From CAZFBA01 sp964517135 (lineage in GTDB: Bacteria; Cyanobacteriota; Vampirovibrionia; JBFMGH01), in the NCBI GenBank assembly GCA_964517135.1, contig CAZFBA010000006.1, forward strand, positions 87,566 through 151,565: a stretch of 64,000 bases of DNA, read 5' to 3'. Under the pieces are notes generated by a model. That model was not told the DNA's origin and did no database searches. It worked only from the letters and a program-made list of their open reading frames with translations. Both the position numbers and the translations under genes were made by a program. How positions within the stretch are numbered: the first letter of the stretch is position 1; each line of letters begins with the position of its first letter. This document shows positions 8,292-17,711 of the stretch, one piece after another.

Positions 8292-9122
8292 CTATTCAAT
8301 CAGTCTTAAAGCCTCTTCAAGCAGTTTTTTATTTGATGAAATGATCTTATTAGTTACCTGAAGCTGAAGCTTTGCCTGTTGCAGCAGGTGAATATTCTGT
8401 CTAAAGTCAACATTAGACTTTTCAAGTAAGCCACTCCGGGTCTCAGCATTAGATGCAACCGGAGCTCCGGAAGCTTCGTTCTTAGAAAAATAGTTTTCTT
8501 CTGGCATTGACATTGCTTCAGGGTTATGAAAGTTCACGATAGCAAGCTTAAAAAGTGGATCTTTAACTTTGCCTTCTTTGTTTTTACCATAAACAACGCC
8601 ATTGCCTTCTATTTTCCACTCATCATATTTGCCTAAATATTTACCATTAGACGGATCAAGCCACATAGTAACGTCTGTAGTGGCTATTTCTCCGGGGCCA
8701 CCATCTGGCATATTAGGGTTGTTAGGGTCAGGGCCTGCTGAACCACTATTCATAATGTTGCCTGATTTGTCCAGAATATATCCCTGGACTTTATAACCGT
8801 CTTTTGTTACATATGTTCCGTTGCCATCCCATTTGAAATCTCCCAATCTGGTATAAAGAAGTTCTCCATTACTTTTACGAACTGTAAAAAAGCCATTGCC
8901 TTCTAAAAACAGGTTTTCAGGGGCTACACCTGGCACAGATTTTGTTTGTTCCTGTTTATGACCGTGCTCATTGAGGTCAATGCCATTTAGAAAGCTATGA
9001 AAACTTCCACGTATTTCCCTGAAGCCAGGTGTATAGATGTTAGACATATTTTTTGTTAACAGTTCAAACCAGCCTAATGCGGCCTTTTCAGAGTTAATTG
9101 CGGTAATAAAGGAATCTTGCAT
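8292..9122 (-). CDS. Flagellar hook/basal-body rod-family protein (FlgE/F/G-like)
   Basis: An axial flagellar protein exported by the flagellar type III system. The N-terminal flg_bb_rod motif is present (residues 5-35, with NMSNIYTPGF in place of the usual NNLANVNTPGF). The D1-type core follows: GNGFFTVRKSNGELLYTRLGD and GYKVQGYIL. The family C-terminal coil is VDFRQNIHLLQQAKLQLQVTNK. At 276 residues it is closer to FlgG than to a full hook protein, yet it follows a FliK-like gene where flgD/flgE usually sit. It may be a short hook or an extra rod protein. ATG preceded by AAGGGGAAAA; last gene of the flagellar operon. Confidence 0.8.
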   Translation of the reverse strand: MQDSFITAINSEKAALGWFELLTKNMSNIYTPGFREIRGSFHSFLNGIDLNEHGHKQEQTKSVPGVAPENLFLEGNGFFTVRKSNGELLYTRLGDFKWDGNGTYVTKDGYKVQGYILDKSGNIMNSGSAGPDPNNPNMPDGGPGEIATTDVTMWLDPSNGKYLGKYDEWKIEGNGVVYGKNKEGKVKDPLFKLAIVNFHNPEAMSMPEENYFSKNEASGAPVASNAETRSGLLEKSNVDFRQNIHLLQQAKLQLQVTNKIISSNKKLLEEALRLIE

Positions 9123-9137
9123 GCGATTTTCCCCTTT

Positions 9138-9908
9138 TTATTTATCTTCCTCTTCTTTTCTTTTCTGATGTTCGTCATTGTCTGATTCGTTTTTATAGCT
9201 TAAATCATTAAATGGAAGTCCTTCTTCTTCGAATTTTGCCCTCAGTTGATAAAGGTTATCCCTTAAAAGCATTTCCATTACTTTGTCAGAGCTTAAAAAC
9301 TGTGCAGATAATTTGCCTTCCCGGTCTATTTTAATAATTACGGATGATTTGTTTTCAAAATCAATACGTACCGGGCGGTTGGTTTTATAAGCTTTATTCA
9401 GCATTTCAGAGAGATTTCGAGAAAAATTCATCATCTGGTAATTTGGCACAGTTCCATTATAGTTCAGGTTGATATGATTAAAACCATTAATTTGGTTGAT
9501 ATTTATTATTTGTCCCTGTTGCCCGAGCAGGTTAGCAATATTTTTAAGGTCATCGGGTGAAAGTTTTTTTAAATCAATTGTCAAATAACTGTCTTCAAAA
9601 TCATCATCTCTACCAATAATAGCTTTTTCAGTATTTATTGTCATTAAATAATCATTTTTGTTATGGGTTGCAGGGTTTTCATCCTTTTGTTTTGTTGTTG
9701 TTTCTACAGCCTGGCCGGATGATTTCTGTTCTGAACTATCATTTGTACTTATTGAAACAGGGATAGAGCTTCTAAAACTTAATTGTTCATTAAGCAGGTC
9801 AAGAAAAGATATACCGGTATGCAGGATAACTGGTTGCCTTGCCTGGTTTGACGGATCAGTCTTAATATCAATCACAGTCTTATCAAGGTTAACCTTATCT
9901 GAGTTCAT
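9138..9908 (-). CDS. fliK: FliK-like hook-length control protein
   Basis: FliK measures the hook and switches export specificity through FlhB. The N-terminal ~110 residues are low-complexity and variable, as in FliK. The C-terminal part (about residues 155-235) has the Flg_hook pattern: NRPVRIDFENKSSVIIKIDREGKLSAQF then RDNLYQLRAKFEEEGL. It ends in a charged tail. The protein is short for FliK (256 residues). It sits between fliJ and the hook/rod gene, the canonical place. The ATG has a GAGAGGAA ribosome binding site. Confidence 0.7.
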   Translation of the reverse strand: MNSDKVNLDKTVIDIKTDPSNQARQPVILHTGISFLDLLNEQLSFRSSIPVSISTNDSSEQKSSGQAVETTTKQKDENPATHNKNDYLMTINTEKAIIGRDDDFEDSYLTIDLKKLSPDDLKNIANLLGQQGQIININQINGFNHINLNYNGTVPNYQMMNFSRNLSEMLNKAYKTNRPVRIDFENKSSVIIKIDREGKLSAQFLSSDKVMEMLLRDNLYQLRAKFEEEGLPFNDLSYKNESDNDEHQKRKEEEDK

Positions 9909-9939
9909 AATATTCCTCTCTTGTGTGGTGTATAGACGT

Positions 9940-10419
9940 TTAATAATCTTCTTCCATCAGTTCTTCAAGAGCTTCGTCTTCTTTTTTTTCCAGCATTTTG
10001 GCAAAATGTTTCTGTGCGCCGACTTCATCAAGTATTTTCATTTCAATCTGTCTTTGCTCTTCTTCCCATTCTTCGAGTTTCTTTTCTCTGTGTTTTTCCA
10101 GTGCTTTAATGCTTTTTTCAAGCTCAGCAAGTATTCTTTTCTCTTCTTCGAGTTTTCTAATTGCCCTCATTTTTTCTTCTTCAAGCTGATCAATAACCTT
10201 ATAGATGTGTTTAATATAGGCATCGTAGCTTTCAAGCATTGTGTGGTGTGCATTAGGCATATTTTGCCGCAGGGTCATAATAGTACTTTTATTTTTATCA
10301 ATTTCACCCTGTATTCTGGCAACTTCTTGCTGGGCTTTGATTACCCGTTGCAGTTGCTCTTCTTTCTTGTTTTTTCTGTAGGTCAGAACTTTTTCTAATC
10401 TGTATTCAAATGGAGACAT
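9940..10419 (-). CDS. fliJ: FliJ flagellar export chaperone
   Basis: FliJ is a small coiled-coil protein that inserts into the FliI hexamer and helps escort export substrates. The start FEYRLEKVLTYRKNKKEEQ matches the family. Almost the whole 159-residue chain is a charged antiparallel coiled coil. It lies directly after fliI with a 35-base gap, as in most flagellar operons. Sequence conservation in FliJ is low, so position and coiled-coil length carry much of the call. Confidence 0.88.
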   Translation of the reverse strand: MSPFEYRLEKVLTYRKNKKEEQLQRVIKAQQEVARIQGEIDKNKSTIMTLRQNMPNAHHTMLESYDAYIKHIYKVIDQLEEEKMRAIRKLEEEKRILAELEKSIKALEKHREKKLEEWEEEQRQIEMKILDEVGAQKHFAKMLEKKEDEALEELMEEDY

Positions 10420-10454
10420 CAGATACCTTTATTTAAAATTTTAAGGATAATTTT

Positions 10455-11804
10455 TTAAATGTCCACGCCTTTCATCATATCAATGCAGGTTTGAATAGTA
10501 TTTTCCATATTAACCGAATCACTGATTCTTTGTTGTAGAAATGCATTAACCTTGTCGATATATTGAAGAGTTAAATCCAGCTTAGGATTAGTCCCGGCCT
10601 GATACATTCCAACATCAACCAGATCTTTATTTTCACGATAGGTAGCAAGTATTCTTCTCATTTTTGATGCTGCTTCCTGGTGTTGATTTGTCGTAATCTC
10701 AGGGAAAAGACGGCTTATGCTGCCAAGAACATCAATTGCCGGATAATGATTCATTTCTGCAATTTTACGGTTTAGAAAGACGTGCCCATCAACAATTCCA
10801 CGGACAGTATCAACAACAGGGTCGTTAATATCGCCACCTTCCATCAATACAGTATAAAGTGCCGTAATAGATCCTTTGTTTGTAACACCTGTACGCTCAA
10901 GGGCCTGCTGTAACCATGAAAAGATAGATGGAGGATACCCTTTCATGGTAGGTGGTTCTCCAATTGATAACCCTACCTCACGACCAGCCATAGCACATCG
11001 GGTAATCGTGTCAGTCATAAGAAATACCTTTTTCCCCTTATCTCTAAAATATTCACAGACTGCGGTTGCAGATTGCAGGCATTTCTGTCTGATCAGTGGT
11101 GGTTTATCGCCAGTGGCACAAACCAGCACAGAGCGTTTCATACCTTCGGGGCCAAGGCTATTTTCCATGAATTCTTTTACTTCACGTCCACGTTCTCCGA
11201 TCAATGCCATAACATTAACGTCAGCATCAGAATTCCGGGCAATCATGCCAAGCAGGGTACTTTTCCCTACGCCAGAACCGGCAAAAAGACCCATACGTTG
11301 CCCTTCACCAAAGGTTAAAAGAGAGTCTATTGCTCTGACACCAGTAGAAAAACTCTTTGAAATAATAGGTCTATCCATTGGATTTGGTGCAGAACCAACA
11401 ACACTAACATATTCAGCATTCATTAGATTAAGAGGCATGCCGTCAAGAGGGTTTCCAAGCGGGTCAATCAACCTACCAAGAAGAAAATCCCCTACAGGAA
11501 ACCTGATAGGCTCACCAGTAGTAGTTACATAACTACCCTGTGAAATGCCTACACCATCATACAGCAAAAGCATCTGGGCTGCATCGCCTTTAAAAGCTAC
11601 CACTTCAGCAGGTTTGCTTTTGCCCTCAACGGTTTCAATATAACAAAGATCACCTATCTTCAGCCCCGGCAATCGGGCTTCGACTGTCAGGCCAAGGAGT
11701 TTTGTAACAATACCTTTATATTTATAAAGATCTGTCTTATGAATAATATTTGCAAAGTTTGTACGGGCCTTTTTTAAACGTTCTTCAAAAGCCTGTTGTT
11801 GCAT
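10455..11804 (-). CDS. fliI: Flagellum-specific ATPase FliI
   Basis: FliI is the hexameric ATPase of the flagellar export apparatus, related to F1-beta. Walker A (GLFAGSGVGKSTLL) is near residue 175, followed by the family signature ALIGERGREVKEF near 205. Walker B lies in the MTDTITR region and the PPSIFSWLQQALERTG segment near 300. The 449 residues are full length. The ATG is preceded by GAGGATATT. It is 15 bases downstream of flhA. Confidence 0.97.
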   Translation of the reverse strand: MQQQAFEERLKKARTNFANIIHKTDLYKYKGIVTKLLGLTVEARLPGLKIGDLCYIETVEGKSKPAEVVAFKGDAAQMLLLYDGVGISQGSYVTTTGEPIRFPVGDFLLGRLIDPLGNPLDGMPLNLMNAEYVSVVGSAPNPMDRPIISKSFSTGVRAIDSLLTFGEGQRMGLFAGSGVGKSTLLGMIARNSDADVNVMALIGERGREVKEFMENSLGPEGMKRSVLVCATGDKPPLIRQKCLQSATAVCEYFRDKGKKVFLMTDTITRCAMAGREVGLSIGEPPTMKGYPPSIFSWLQQALERTGVTNKGSITALYTVLMEGGDINDPVVDTVRGIVDGHVFLNRKIAEMNHYPAIDVLGSISRLFPEITTNQHQEAASKMRRILATYRENKDLVDVGMYQAGTNPKLDLTLQYIDKVNAFLQQRISDSVNMENTIQTCIDMMKGVDI

Positions 11805-11819
11805 TGTTTAATATCCTCA

Positions 11820-13928
11820 CTAATTGTAAGCGTAGTTGTCATAATTAATAGCCCCAATAGTGCCTACCTGCTCTACCTGTATATCTGGAATCAGTTCAGA
11901 GTATGAGATAACAGCAACAGCCGGAATATGTCTTTCAAGTAACTGGTAGAGAGGCAGTCTTATACGTGGAGAACAGAGTATTACAGGCAGTTTGCCAATA
12001 TTTTGCTGTACCCCTACAAGTGTCTGTGCAGTGGTTTCAATGAGCTCCTGAACCTGTATCGGGTTCAAAAGGAACATAGTGCCCAATTCAGTTCTCTGAC
12101 AGGATTCATCAAGAGTCTTTTCCCAGTCTTGAGACAGGGTAACTGCGTGTAAAACCTTGTTTTCATCAGAGTTAGTTAGGCATATTTGCCTTCCCAGAGC
12201 AGCTCTCAGACGTTCAGACAATATGTCTGGCTCTTTGGAGAAGCGGGCAAAGTCACATAATCGTTCAAAAACAAACAATATATCTTTAATAGACACTTTT
12301 TCTCGAATAAGATTAACAAATATTTTTCTGAGATCTGATGTAGATATAATTGCTGGCACAAGGTCATTAACAAGAGTTGGATCCTGAGATTTAACAAGTT
12401 CCATAAGTTTAAGAACATCTGTTTTGGTCATTATTTCATCTACATATTTGCGGACAACTTCGGCAAGGTGGTTAACAACGACATCAGTAGGATCACCAGG
12501 TGCCATTGTTTCTTCATCAACTTGCTCAGGTCTTATCCAGTATACTTCTGACTGATATATTGGGTCTCTACCGTGAATTACATCATTAGGAACAGGCCTG
12601 CCAGAAGATTCCCACTGGTCTGCAGAAACAGCAACTCTGTCAGGATAAACAGAACCAATGGCAACACTATTTTCTCTGATAGCAATCAGGTATTCATTGG
12701 GGCCCAGTGCTGAGCTATCCATAATTCTAATGTTGGGCATAATAAAGCCCAGCTGGTCGGTCATTCTCTGTCGTAATGCAGCAATTTTAGCCAATAGCTG
12801 TCCTTCCTGTTCAGGGTCTGCAATTCTTAGCAGGTCACTACCTACCTGAAGACTCAGTATATCAACACCCATATGTTCATACATCCTGTTGGGGTCAATT
12901 AATTGTTGCATATTATGTTTAACAGCATCAAGTTGATGCAGTTGTGACTGAACATCGTGGGTAATAAATACTGTAAAAGCAACAAAACCGATAAAACTGG
13001 CAATAATTAAGAAAGCCCACCAGGGCAGAGCTCCTGTAATACCACCTACAATAGCCACACCAACAAGGAATATTGTCGCAAATATCAATGCCTGCGGTTT
13101 ACTCATGGCCTGTGCTGAAAGGTCCTGTCCCAAACTTTTGCCCATTGCAGTAGAACGTGTCATCATCAAACCGCAGGATACAGCCATTAGAAGAGCTGGT
13201 AATTGCTGTGAAAGACCGTCACCAATTGTTAACTTGGTATATTTATCAAGGGCAGCACCGATTGGCAGCTTGACCATTAATATACCAATAGCAATACCGC
13301 CTATAATATTAATACAGGTAATGATAATACCTGCGATAGCATCTCCTTTTACGAATTTCATCGCACCATCCATAGATCCATAGAGGTTTGATTCTTTGGT
13401 AAGTTCTTCTCTTCGCCTGATAGCCTCGTCTGGTGAGATTAATCCAGAGTTAAAGTCTGCGTCGATAGTCATTTGCTTACCAGGCATGGCATCCAGAGCA
13501 AACCTTGCGCCAACTTCTGCAATACGCTCTGAACCTTTTGTAATAACCAGAAATTGTACTATCGTAATAATGATAAAGATAACAGCCCCAACAACCAGGT
13601 TGCCACCTGTTACAAACTCTCCAAAAGCTTTAATAATTTCTCCTGCTTCCCCTCTGGCGAGAATAAGTCGGGTAGATGCAATACCAAGACAAAGCCTGAA
13701 GAGCGTTCCTACCAGAATAACAGATGGAAAAGCCGCCATATCAAGGGGTTTTTGTACATAAAGAGACATCATCAACAGTACAACCCCAATTGACATGTTG
13801 ATACTAATGAAAAAGTCTACCATCACAGGAGGCAGCTCAAAAACCAGAATACAAATCAGGCTCAGTACAAAAATACTGATAATTATCTCAGGAATAGGTA
13901 AAGAACCGCCTTGTTGAGGTTGTGCCAT
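11820..13928 (-). CDS. flhA: Flagellar export protein FlhA
   Basis: FlhA is the large inner-membrane component of the flagellar type III export gate. Residues 1-330 hold about eight membrane helices and the FHIPEP signature (AEVGARFALDAMPGKQMTIDAD) near 150. The cytoplasmic C-terminal domain that binds chaperone-substrate complexes runs from about 365 to 700. At 702 residues it is full length. It is encoded between fliH and fliI, an unusual but not unique placement. The ATG is preceded by AGGAGA. Confidence 0.97.
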   Translation of the reverse strand: MAQPQQGGSLPIPEIIISIFVLSLICILVFELPPVMVDFFISINMSIGVVLLMMSLYVQKPLDMAAFPSVILVGTLFRLCLGIASTRLILARGEAGEIIKAFGEFVTGGNLVVGAVIFIIITIVQFLVITKGSERIAEVGARFALDAMPGKQMTIDADFNSGLISPDEAIRRREELTKESNLYGSMDGAMKFVKGDAIAGIIITCINIIGGIAIGILMVKLPIGAALDKYTKLTIGDGLSQQLPALLMAVSCGLMMTRSTAMGKSLGQDLSAQAMSKPQALIFATIFLVGVAIVGGITGALPWWAFLIIASFIGFVAFTVFITHDVQSQLHQLDAVKHNMQQLIDPNRMYEHMGVDILSLQVGSDLLRIADPEQEGQLLAKIAALRQRMTDQLGFIMPNIRIMDSSALGPNEYLIAIRENSVAIGSVYPDRVAVSADQWESSGRPVPNDVIHGRDPIYQSEVYWIRPEQVDEETMAPGDPTDVVVNHLAEVVRKYVDEIMTKTDVLKLMELVKSQDPTLVNDLVPAIISTSDLRKIFVNLIREKVSIKDILFVFERLCDFARFSKEPDILSERLRAALGRQICLTNSDENKVLHAVTLSQDWEKTLDESCQRTELGTMFLLNPIQVQELIETTAQTLVGVQQNIGKLPVILCSPRIRLPLYQLLERHIPAVAVISYSELIPDIQVEQVGTIGAINYDNYAYN

Positions 13929-13937
13929 TAAGATCTC

Positions 13938-14612
13938 CTAAATACCTATTTCAAGTGCCTTTTTCAGGATGGCCAGTTGTGTTGAAAACCGTGCATCAAT
14001 GACGCCTGTATTTGTTTCAACGATGCAGCTTCCCCATTCGACTGTATCGTCTTCTAATACGATAATACTGGTTTTACTGTCTCCATATGGGTAAAGTTTT
14101 GGCATATTTTCTTTAACCAGATTAAGATCTGCCGGGTTTACTTTAATGATAAGAGATTGATGCCCCTTGCCCATCTCTTTTATCGTTTCTGCCGTTACAT
14201 TCAAAACTATATCGGGGTCAGCTGCAACTTCCTGTTTGATTAGTTTTTCAGCAACCATTATAGCCATTTGGCCTATATCGTTCATTGCTGCCTGCATAGC
14301 CTGATCTCTGGCTGTTAGAAGCTCATTAAGGGCTATTGAAAGCTGTTGAACCTGTTCCTGTGCTTTTTCAAGCCCATATTCAAAACCTTCTCTCGAAGAC
14401 ACCTCTCTAATAACGTTAGCTTCTTCATGTGCCCTTGAGATAAGGTTTCTATCATCAATACGTCTGTATCCACGGCGCCTATCGCCCCGTCTTCGTTCCT
14501 GACGGGGGCCATCTTCAGCAGGTATAGGCATTCCTGACAGATCATGTCGGTGTTTAGTCCGGCTTGATTCATCCTGTCTGTTTTTTGGTAATTTAACCTT
14601 TTTGATAATCAT
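13938..14612 (-). CDS. fliH: FliH, regulator of FliI
   Basis: FliH tethers and inhibits the FliI ATPase. The C-terminal half resembles the FliH/HrpE/V-ATPase-E fold (MVAEKLIKQEVAADPDIV near residue 120 and a basic/hydrophobic tail), preceded by a helical region (LEKAQEQVQQLSIALNELL). The N-terminus is unusual: residues 35-60 are an Arg/Asp-rich stretch (RRRGDRRRGYRRIDDRN). A similar DRR-rich motif ends the coiled-coil protein encoded at 58346-59353. The start has only a weak ribosome binding site. Confidence 0.85.
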   Translation of the reverse strand: MIIKKVKLPKNRQDESSRTKHRHDLSGMPIPAEDGPRQERRRGDRRRGYRRIDDRNLISRAHEEANVIREVSSREGFEYGLEKAQEQVQQLSIALNELLTARDQAMQAAMNDIGQMAIMVAEKLIKQEVAADPDIVLNVTAETIKEMGKGHQSLIIKVNPADLNLVKENMPKLYPYGDSKTSIIVLEDDTVEWGSCIVETNTGVIDARFSTQLAILKKALEIGI

Positions 14613-14692
14613 TCTTGATAAACCCGGGTATAAAAGTGTCTAATATTTATTATGATAGCATTTTAAGGATTCTTCAAGTGCTTTCAGAGAAT

Positions 14693-15646
14693 TTAAGCTG
14701 AATACAGTTGTTTTTCTATATATTTATAAATTATTTTCGCTAAATAAGGTGAAAAGTTGCGACGAATAAATTTACCTTCTATACAGGATTTAACGTAATT
14801 CTGCACAGCAGGACGCTCTTTTTGTAACAATTTGATAATATTTACAGGATCTGTTTGTGAAACCAGTCCCTGAATATGTTTTGCTACTACAGTGGGGGCT
14901 TGTTCAGGTGCTATAGTTTCTCTGAGGCTCTTGAGAAGCTTTGCTGTCTGCGCTGGGTCAAGCTGAACATTCAGGTTTTCAGGTTGCATCATATTTCTTA
15001 TAAGCGTTGCATCTTCAGGGGAGAACGATTCAATAATAGCTTCAGACTTCTCAGCAGGAAGAGAAGAAAGTAATACTGCTATAGTAGCTAATTTTGCTTC
15101 TTTCGGGCTGAGTTGTTGAACTGGCTGTTGTGGTTGCTGCTCTTGTTTTTGTTGTGCAGCAAGTTGCTGATGTGCTTGTTGCTGGGCTGCATAGATGCTT
15201 TCAATCTGTTCATCAGTAATTTTGCCTTCTTCCTTTAGAAGATTCATTGCATGTGTAAAATGAGAATCTACTTCTCCCTGAATTATTGTTGTTGTGGTGG
15301 TGGTATCAAGACCACCAATCATAGACTTTTTGCCTGCCTCGAAGATACCGGCTGCTATTGTTTGCAAGATAAACAGCCAATTTTCCGGTGGTATTTCTGA
15401 GCCCATTAGTTCCAGCCCTTTATGGAAAGTCCATTCAGCAATGAACTGAATGACCATCTGGACAGATTCAGGCGTCATAAGAGAATTATCTTCATGAACC
15501 AGGGCTTCACCAGCTTTGGTAGCAAAATCAAATATTACCTGTATCAGAAACTGTTTATTCTGATCGCTTATCCCCTCAGGAATAGCTTCCTGAGCCTGAT
15601 TTGTTAGATTTTGAGCAAAGCCCTGATAATCAAAATCTATGGGCAC
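14693..15646 (-). CDS. Divergent FliG-like motor-switch protein
   Basis: It sits between fliF and fliH, the invariant place of fliG, and has a similar length (317). Similarity is limited to an armadillo-like part: ATIAVLLSSLPAEKSEAIIESFSPED near residue 190, as in the FliG middle domain, and a late LLQKERPAVQNYVK that may echo the EHPQ motif. A Gln-rich linker (residues 160-180) separates this from a helical N-terminal domain of about 155 residues that I do not recognise. The charged torque helix of canonical FliG-C is not evident. GTG start with AAAGGGAGA upstream. The FliG call rests mainly on position. Confidence 0.55.
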   Translation of the reverse strand: MPIDFDYQGFAQNLTNQAQEAIPEGISDQNKQFLIQVIFDFATKAGEALVHEDNSLMTPESVQMVIQFIAEWTFHKGLELMGSEIPPENWLFILQTIAAGIFEAGKKSMIGGLDTTTTTTIIQGEVDSHFTHAMNLLKEEGKITDEQIESIYAAQQQAHQQLAAQQKQEQQPQQPVQQLSPKEAKLATIAVLLSSLPAEKSEAIIESFSPEDATLIRNMMQPENLNVQLDPAQTAKLLKSLRETIAPEQAPTVVAKHIQGLVSQTDPVNIIKLLQKERPAVQNYVKSCIEGKFIRRNFSPYLAKIIYKYIEKQLYSA

Positions 15647-15661
15647 TAAGTGGTCTCCCTT

Positions 15662-17281
15662 TTAGTTTCCGGCTTCTATCCAGCTTCTGAGCTGATGAGC
15701 AATTTCAGCATCATCGGTTGTTTCTTCCAGTGTATCTCTAAGGTCTGCAAGAGTTGCTGTAAGGTCTTCAGGTCTGGTTACAGGTGCATGCTGTAAGTCT
15801 GTAATGGTCTGGTTAAGAGATTCTTGATTCTGATAGATCTGTGCAGCCTGATTTTGTGCTGCTCTCAGCTGTTGTTCCTGATTGGATGCTATTTCTTGCA
15901 GTTGTTGAATTTGTTTTTGCTGTTTTCTTGCTCCGGCTGTTGCCCTGTTCCAGATAAATAGCAGACCCAGTAATAATACTATACCAAGTGCTGCAGCCGC
16001 TGCGTACCATGGATTTCCACTTTCTTCTGGTTTGGGAAGCTCAACTGTAGTATCCGGGGCAATTTTAGCCGTTGTAGGTTTAGAGAAAGCAATCTTAACA
16101 TTTTCTGGATCAACCTTGGGACTTGCTGTTTTAGCAATCAATACCTGCATATCTTCAACTGACATATCTTTTGGTAAGCTACCTTCATCTAGAGTTACTG
16201 CTATAGATATTTCTTCCAGTATACCAGGTTCTTTAGCCTCGCTGATCTGTGTTTTGCCCAGCCCAAACTGTGTTTCTTCAGCTAGACGTGAATAATTTCT
16301 ATCGGATTTTGACTGGGGCCCGCCGGGTAAACCTCCAGGGATGAAGGAACTAACAGCACCACTGAGAATTTTCTTCTCGCTTTCAGTATCACCAAGATTT
16401 TCAGTAAATGTTTGTTTGGTCTGTACAGAAGAATCTTCAGGATTAAATATAAGTCTTTCTGTCTGCTGGGGTGTTTGTCTCAGGAATGTAGAAACCGTTA
16501 CAACGTACTTACCCGGCCCAATAAGTCTGTCAAGCTGAACCATTAGTTTTTTCTTCATATATTGATCATTTTCTTCCAGCATTGACATCATATCATCATT
16601 TGGGCTCATTAGAGAGCTGTAAACGTTGCCATTTGTGTCAGACAGCGATATATGCTTGGCATCGAGCCCCTGTATAGAACCCAATAAGAGGTTAATAATG
16701 GCCCTTTCCTTATCCTTATCAAGTTTTGCACCAAGAGGCAGTGTAACCTGTACAGTTGCAGTTAGCGGCTTCTTAAATGCCGTAAAGATAGTTGGTTCAG
16801 GAATAGATACAAACACTGATGCATCTATAACAGGAGGAATACGTTTAATAAGCCTTGAAAGTTCACCATTGATGGCTCTTGCAAGTCTAATACGTTTATC
16901 TTCTTTACTGGAAGTAAAATCACCTTTATCGAAAATTTCAAGACCAATGTTTTTATCCATCAGCCCGCTTTGAACTATTGCTATAATTGCACGATCTCTT
17001 TCAGATCTTTTAGCGTTTTTATCAAGAAATAAAATGTTATTGGGCCCTGATTCGCCACGATGAACCTCTATTCCCTGTCTGGCAAGTAGTGCCTGAACTT
17101 CAAGAGCTTTGCCAATATCATCTGTGATAGCAAGGTCTGTCTGTTTGCCTATCTTTTCTTCTGATGGAGTTTGTATTGATACATCTGAAGGCTTAAAATA
17201 AAAGAAACCAAACAATACAATTGCCAGAACTATTCCTATAGCGGCAAATATGGCAGCTTTATTTTGAAAGAGATTTTGCAT
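15662..17281 (-). CDS. fliF: Flagellar MS-ring protein FliF
   Basis: FliF forms the MS ring in the inner membrane on which the rod and switch assemble. A first transmembrane helix (residues 10-28) is followed by the ring-building motif region (ALEVQALLARQGIEVHRGESGPNNI) and a periplasmic collar. A second membrane helix lies near 425 (WYAAAAALGIVLLLGLLFIW). The cytoplasmic C-terminus ends DDAEIAHQLRSWIEAGN, matching the FliF tail that binds FliG. That intact tail suggests a FliG partner is still made. Length 539 is normal. Confidence 0.95.
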   Translation of the reverse strand: MQNLFQNKAAIFAAIGIVLAIVLFGFFYFKPSDVSIQTPSEEKIGKQTDLAITDDIGKALEVQALLARQGIEVHRGESGPNNILFLDKNAKRSERDRAIIAIVQSGLMDKNIGLEIFDKGDFTSSKEDKRIRLARAINGELSRLIKRIPPVIDASVFVSIPEPTIFTAFKKPLTATVQVTLPLGAKLDKDKERAIINLLLGSIQGLDAKHISLSDTNGNVYSSLMSPNDDMMSMLEENDQYMKKKLMVQLDRLIGPGKYVVTVSTFLRQTPQQTERLIFNPEDSSVQTKQTFTENLGDTESEKKILSGAVSSFIPGGLPGGPQSKSDRNYSRLAEETQFGLGKTQISEAKEPGILEEISIAVTLDEGSLPKDMSVEDMQVLIAKTASPKVDPENVKIAFSKPTTAKIAPDTTVELPKPEESGNPWYAAAAALGIVLLLGLLFIWNRATAGARKQQKQIQQLQEIASNQEQQLRAAQNQAAQIYQNQESLNQTITDLQHAPVTRPEDLTATLADLRDTLEETTDDAEIAHQLRSWIEAGN

Positions 17282-17363
17282 AAGGGGTTTTAGACTCCAT
17301 TGTTCTTCAACAACTAAAATTTACAGGTATATACAATGATTTATAAATGAATTTGAAAGATTT

Positions 17364-17702
17364 TTACACCTGCATTGAGATGATTTTTTCATATCCCTGT
17401 ATAATTTTTGTTGTAGCCTGTGTAGCTATGGTAAGGGTTAGTTCGGCTTCATTTACCTTTAACATGACATCATGAAAATCAACTTCAGGATTTATCATGG
17501 ATTCAGTCATAAGTTTATCAGGGGCTTTGACTTCACCATCAAGGTTTTTGATAAGACCGTGCATAACCTGAGAGAAATTCTGAAATGCTGTATCAGGTGT
17601 TTTGATGGCTTTTAGCCTGAACGGTTGCGGTTGATTGGTATCAATTTTAGAGTTTGCCATCATCTGGGGCAGATCTACTTTAGGTATAAAAGAATTAAAC
17701 AT
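17364..17702 (-). CDS. fliE: Rod/MS-ring adaptor FliE
   Basis: FliE joins the MS ring to the proximal rod. The 112 residues show the family C-terminal half: PEVDFHDVMLKVNEAELTLTIATQATTKIIQGYEKIISMQV, with the usual coil and terminal MQV-type ending. AGGAGA precedes the ATG. It lies between the transglycosylase and fliF, as expected. Confidence 0.92.
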   Translation of the reverse strand: MFNSFIPKVDLPQMMANSKIDTNQPQPFRLKAIKTPDTAFQNFSQVMHGLIKNLDGEVKAPDKLMTESMINPEVDFHDVMLKVNEAELTLTIATQATTKIIQGYEKIISMQV

Positions 17703-17711
17703 ATGAGTCTC

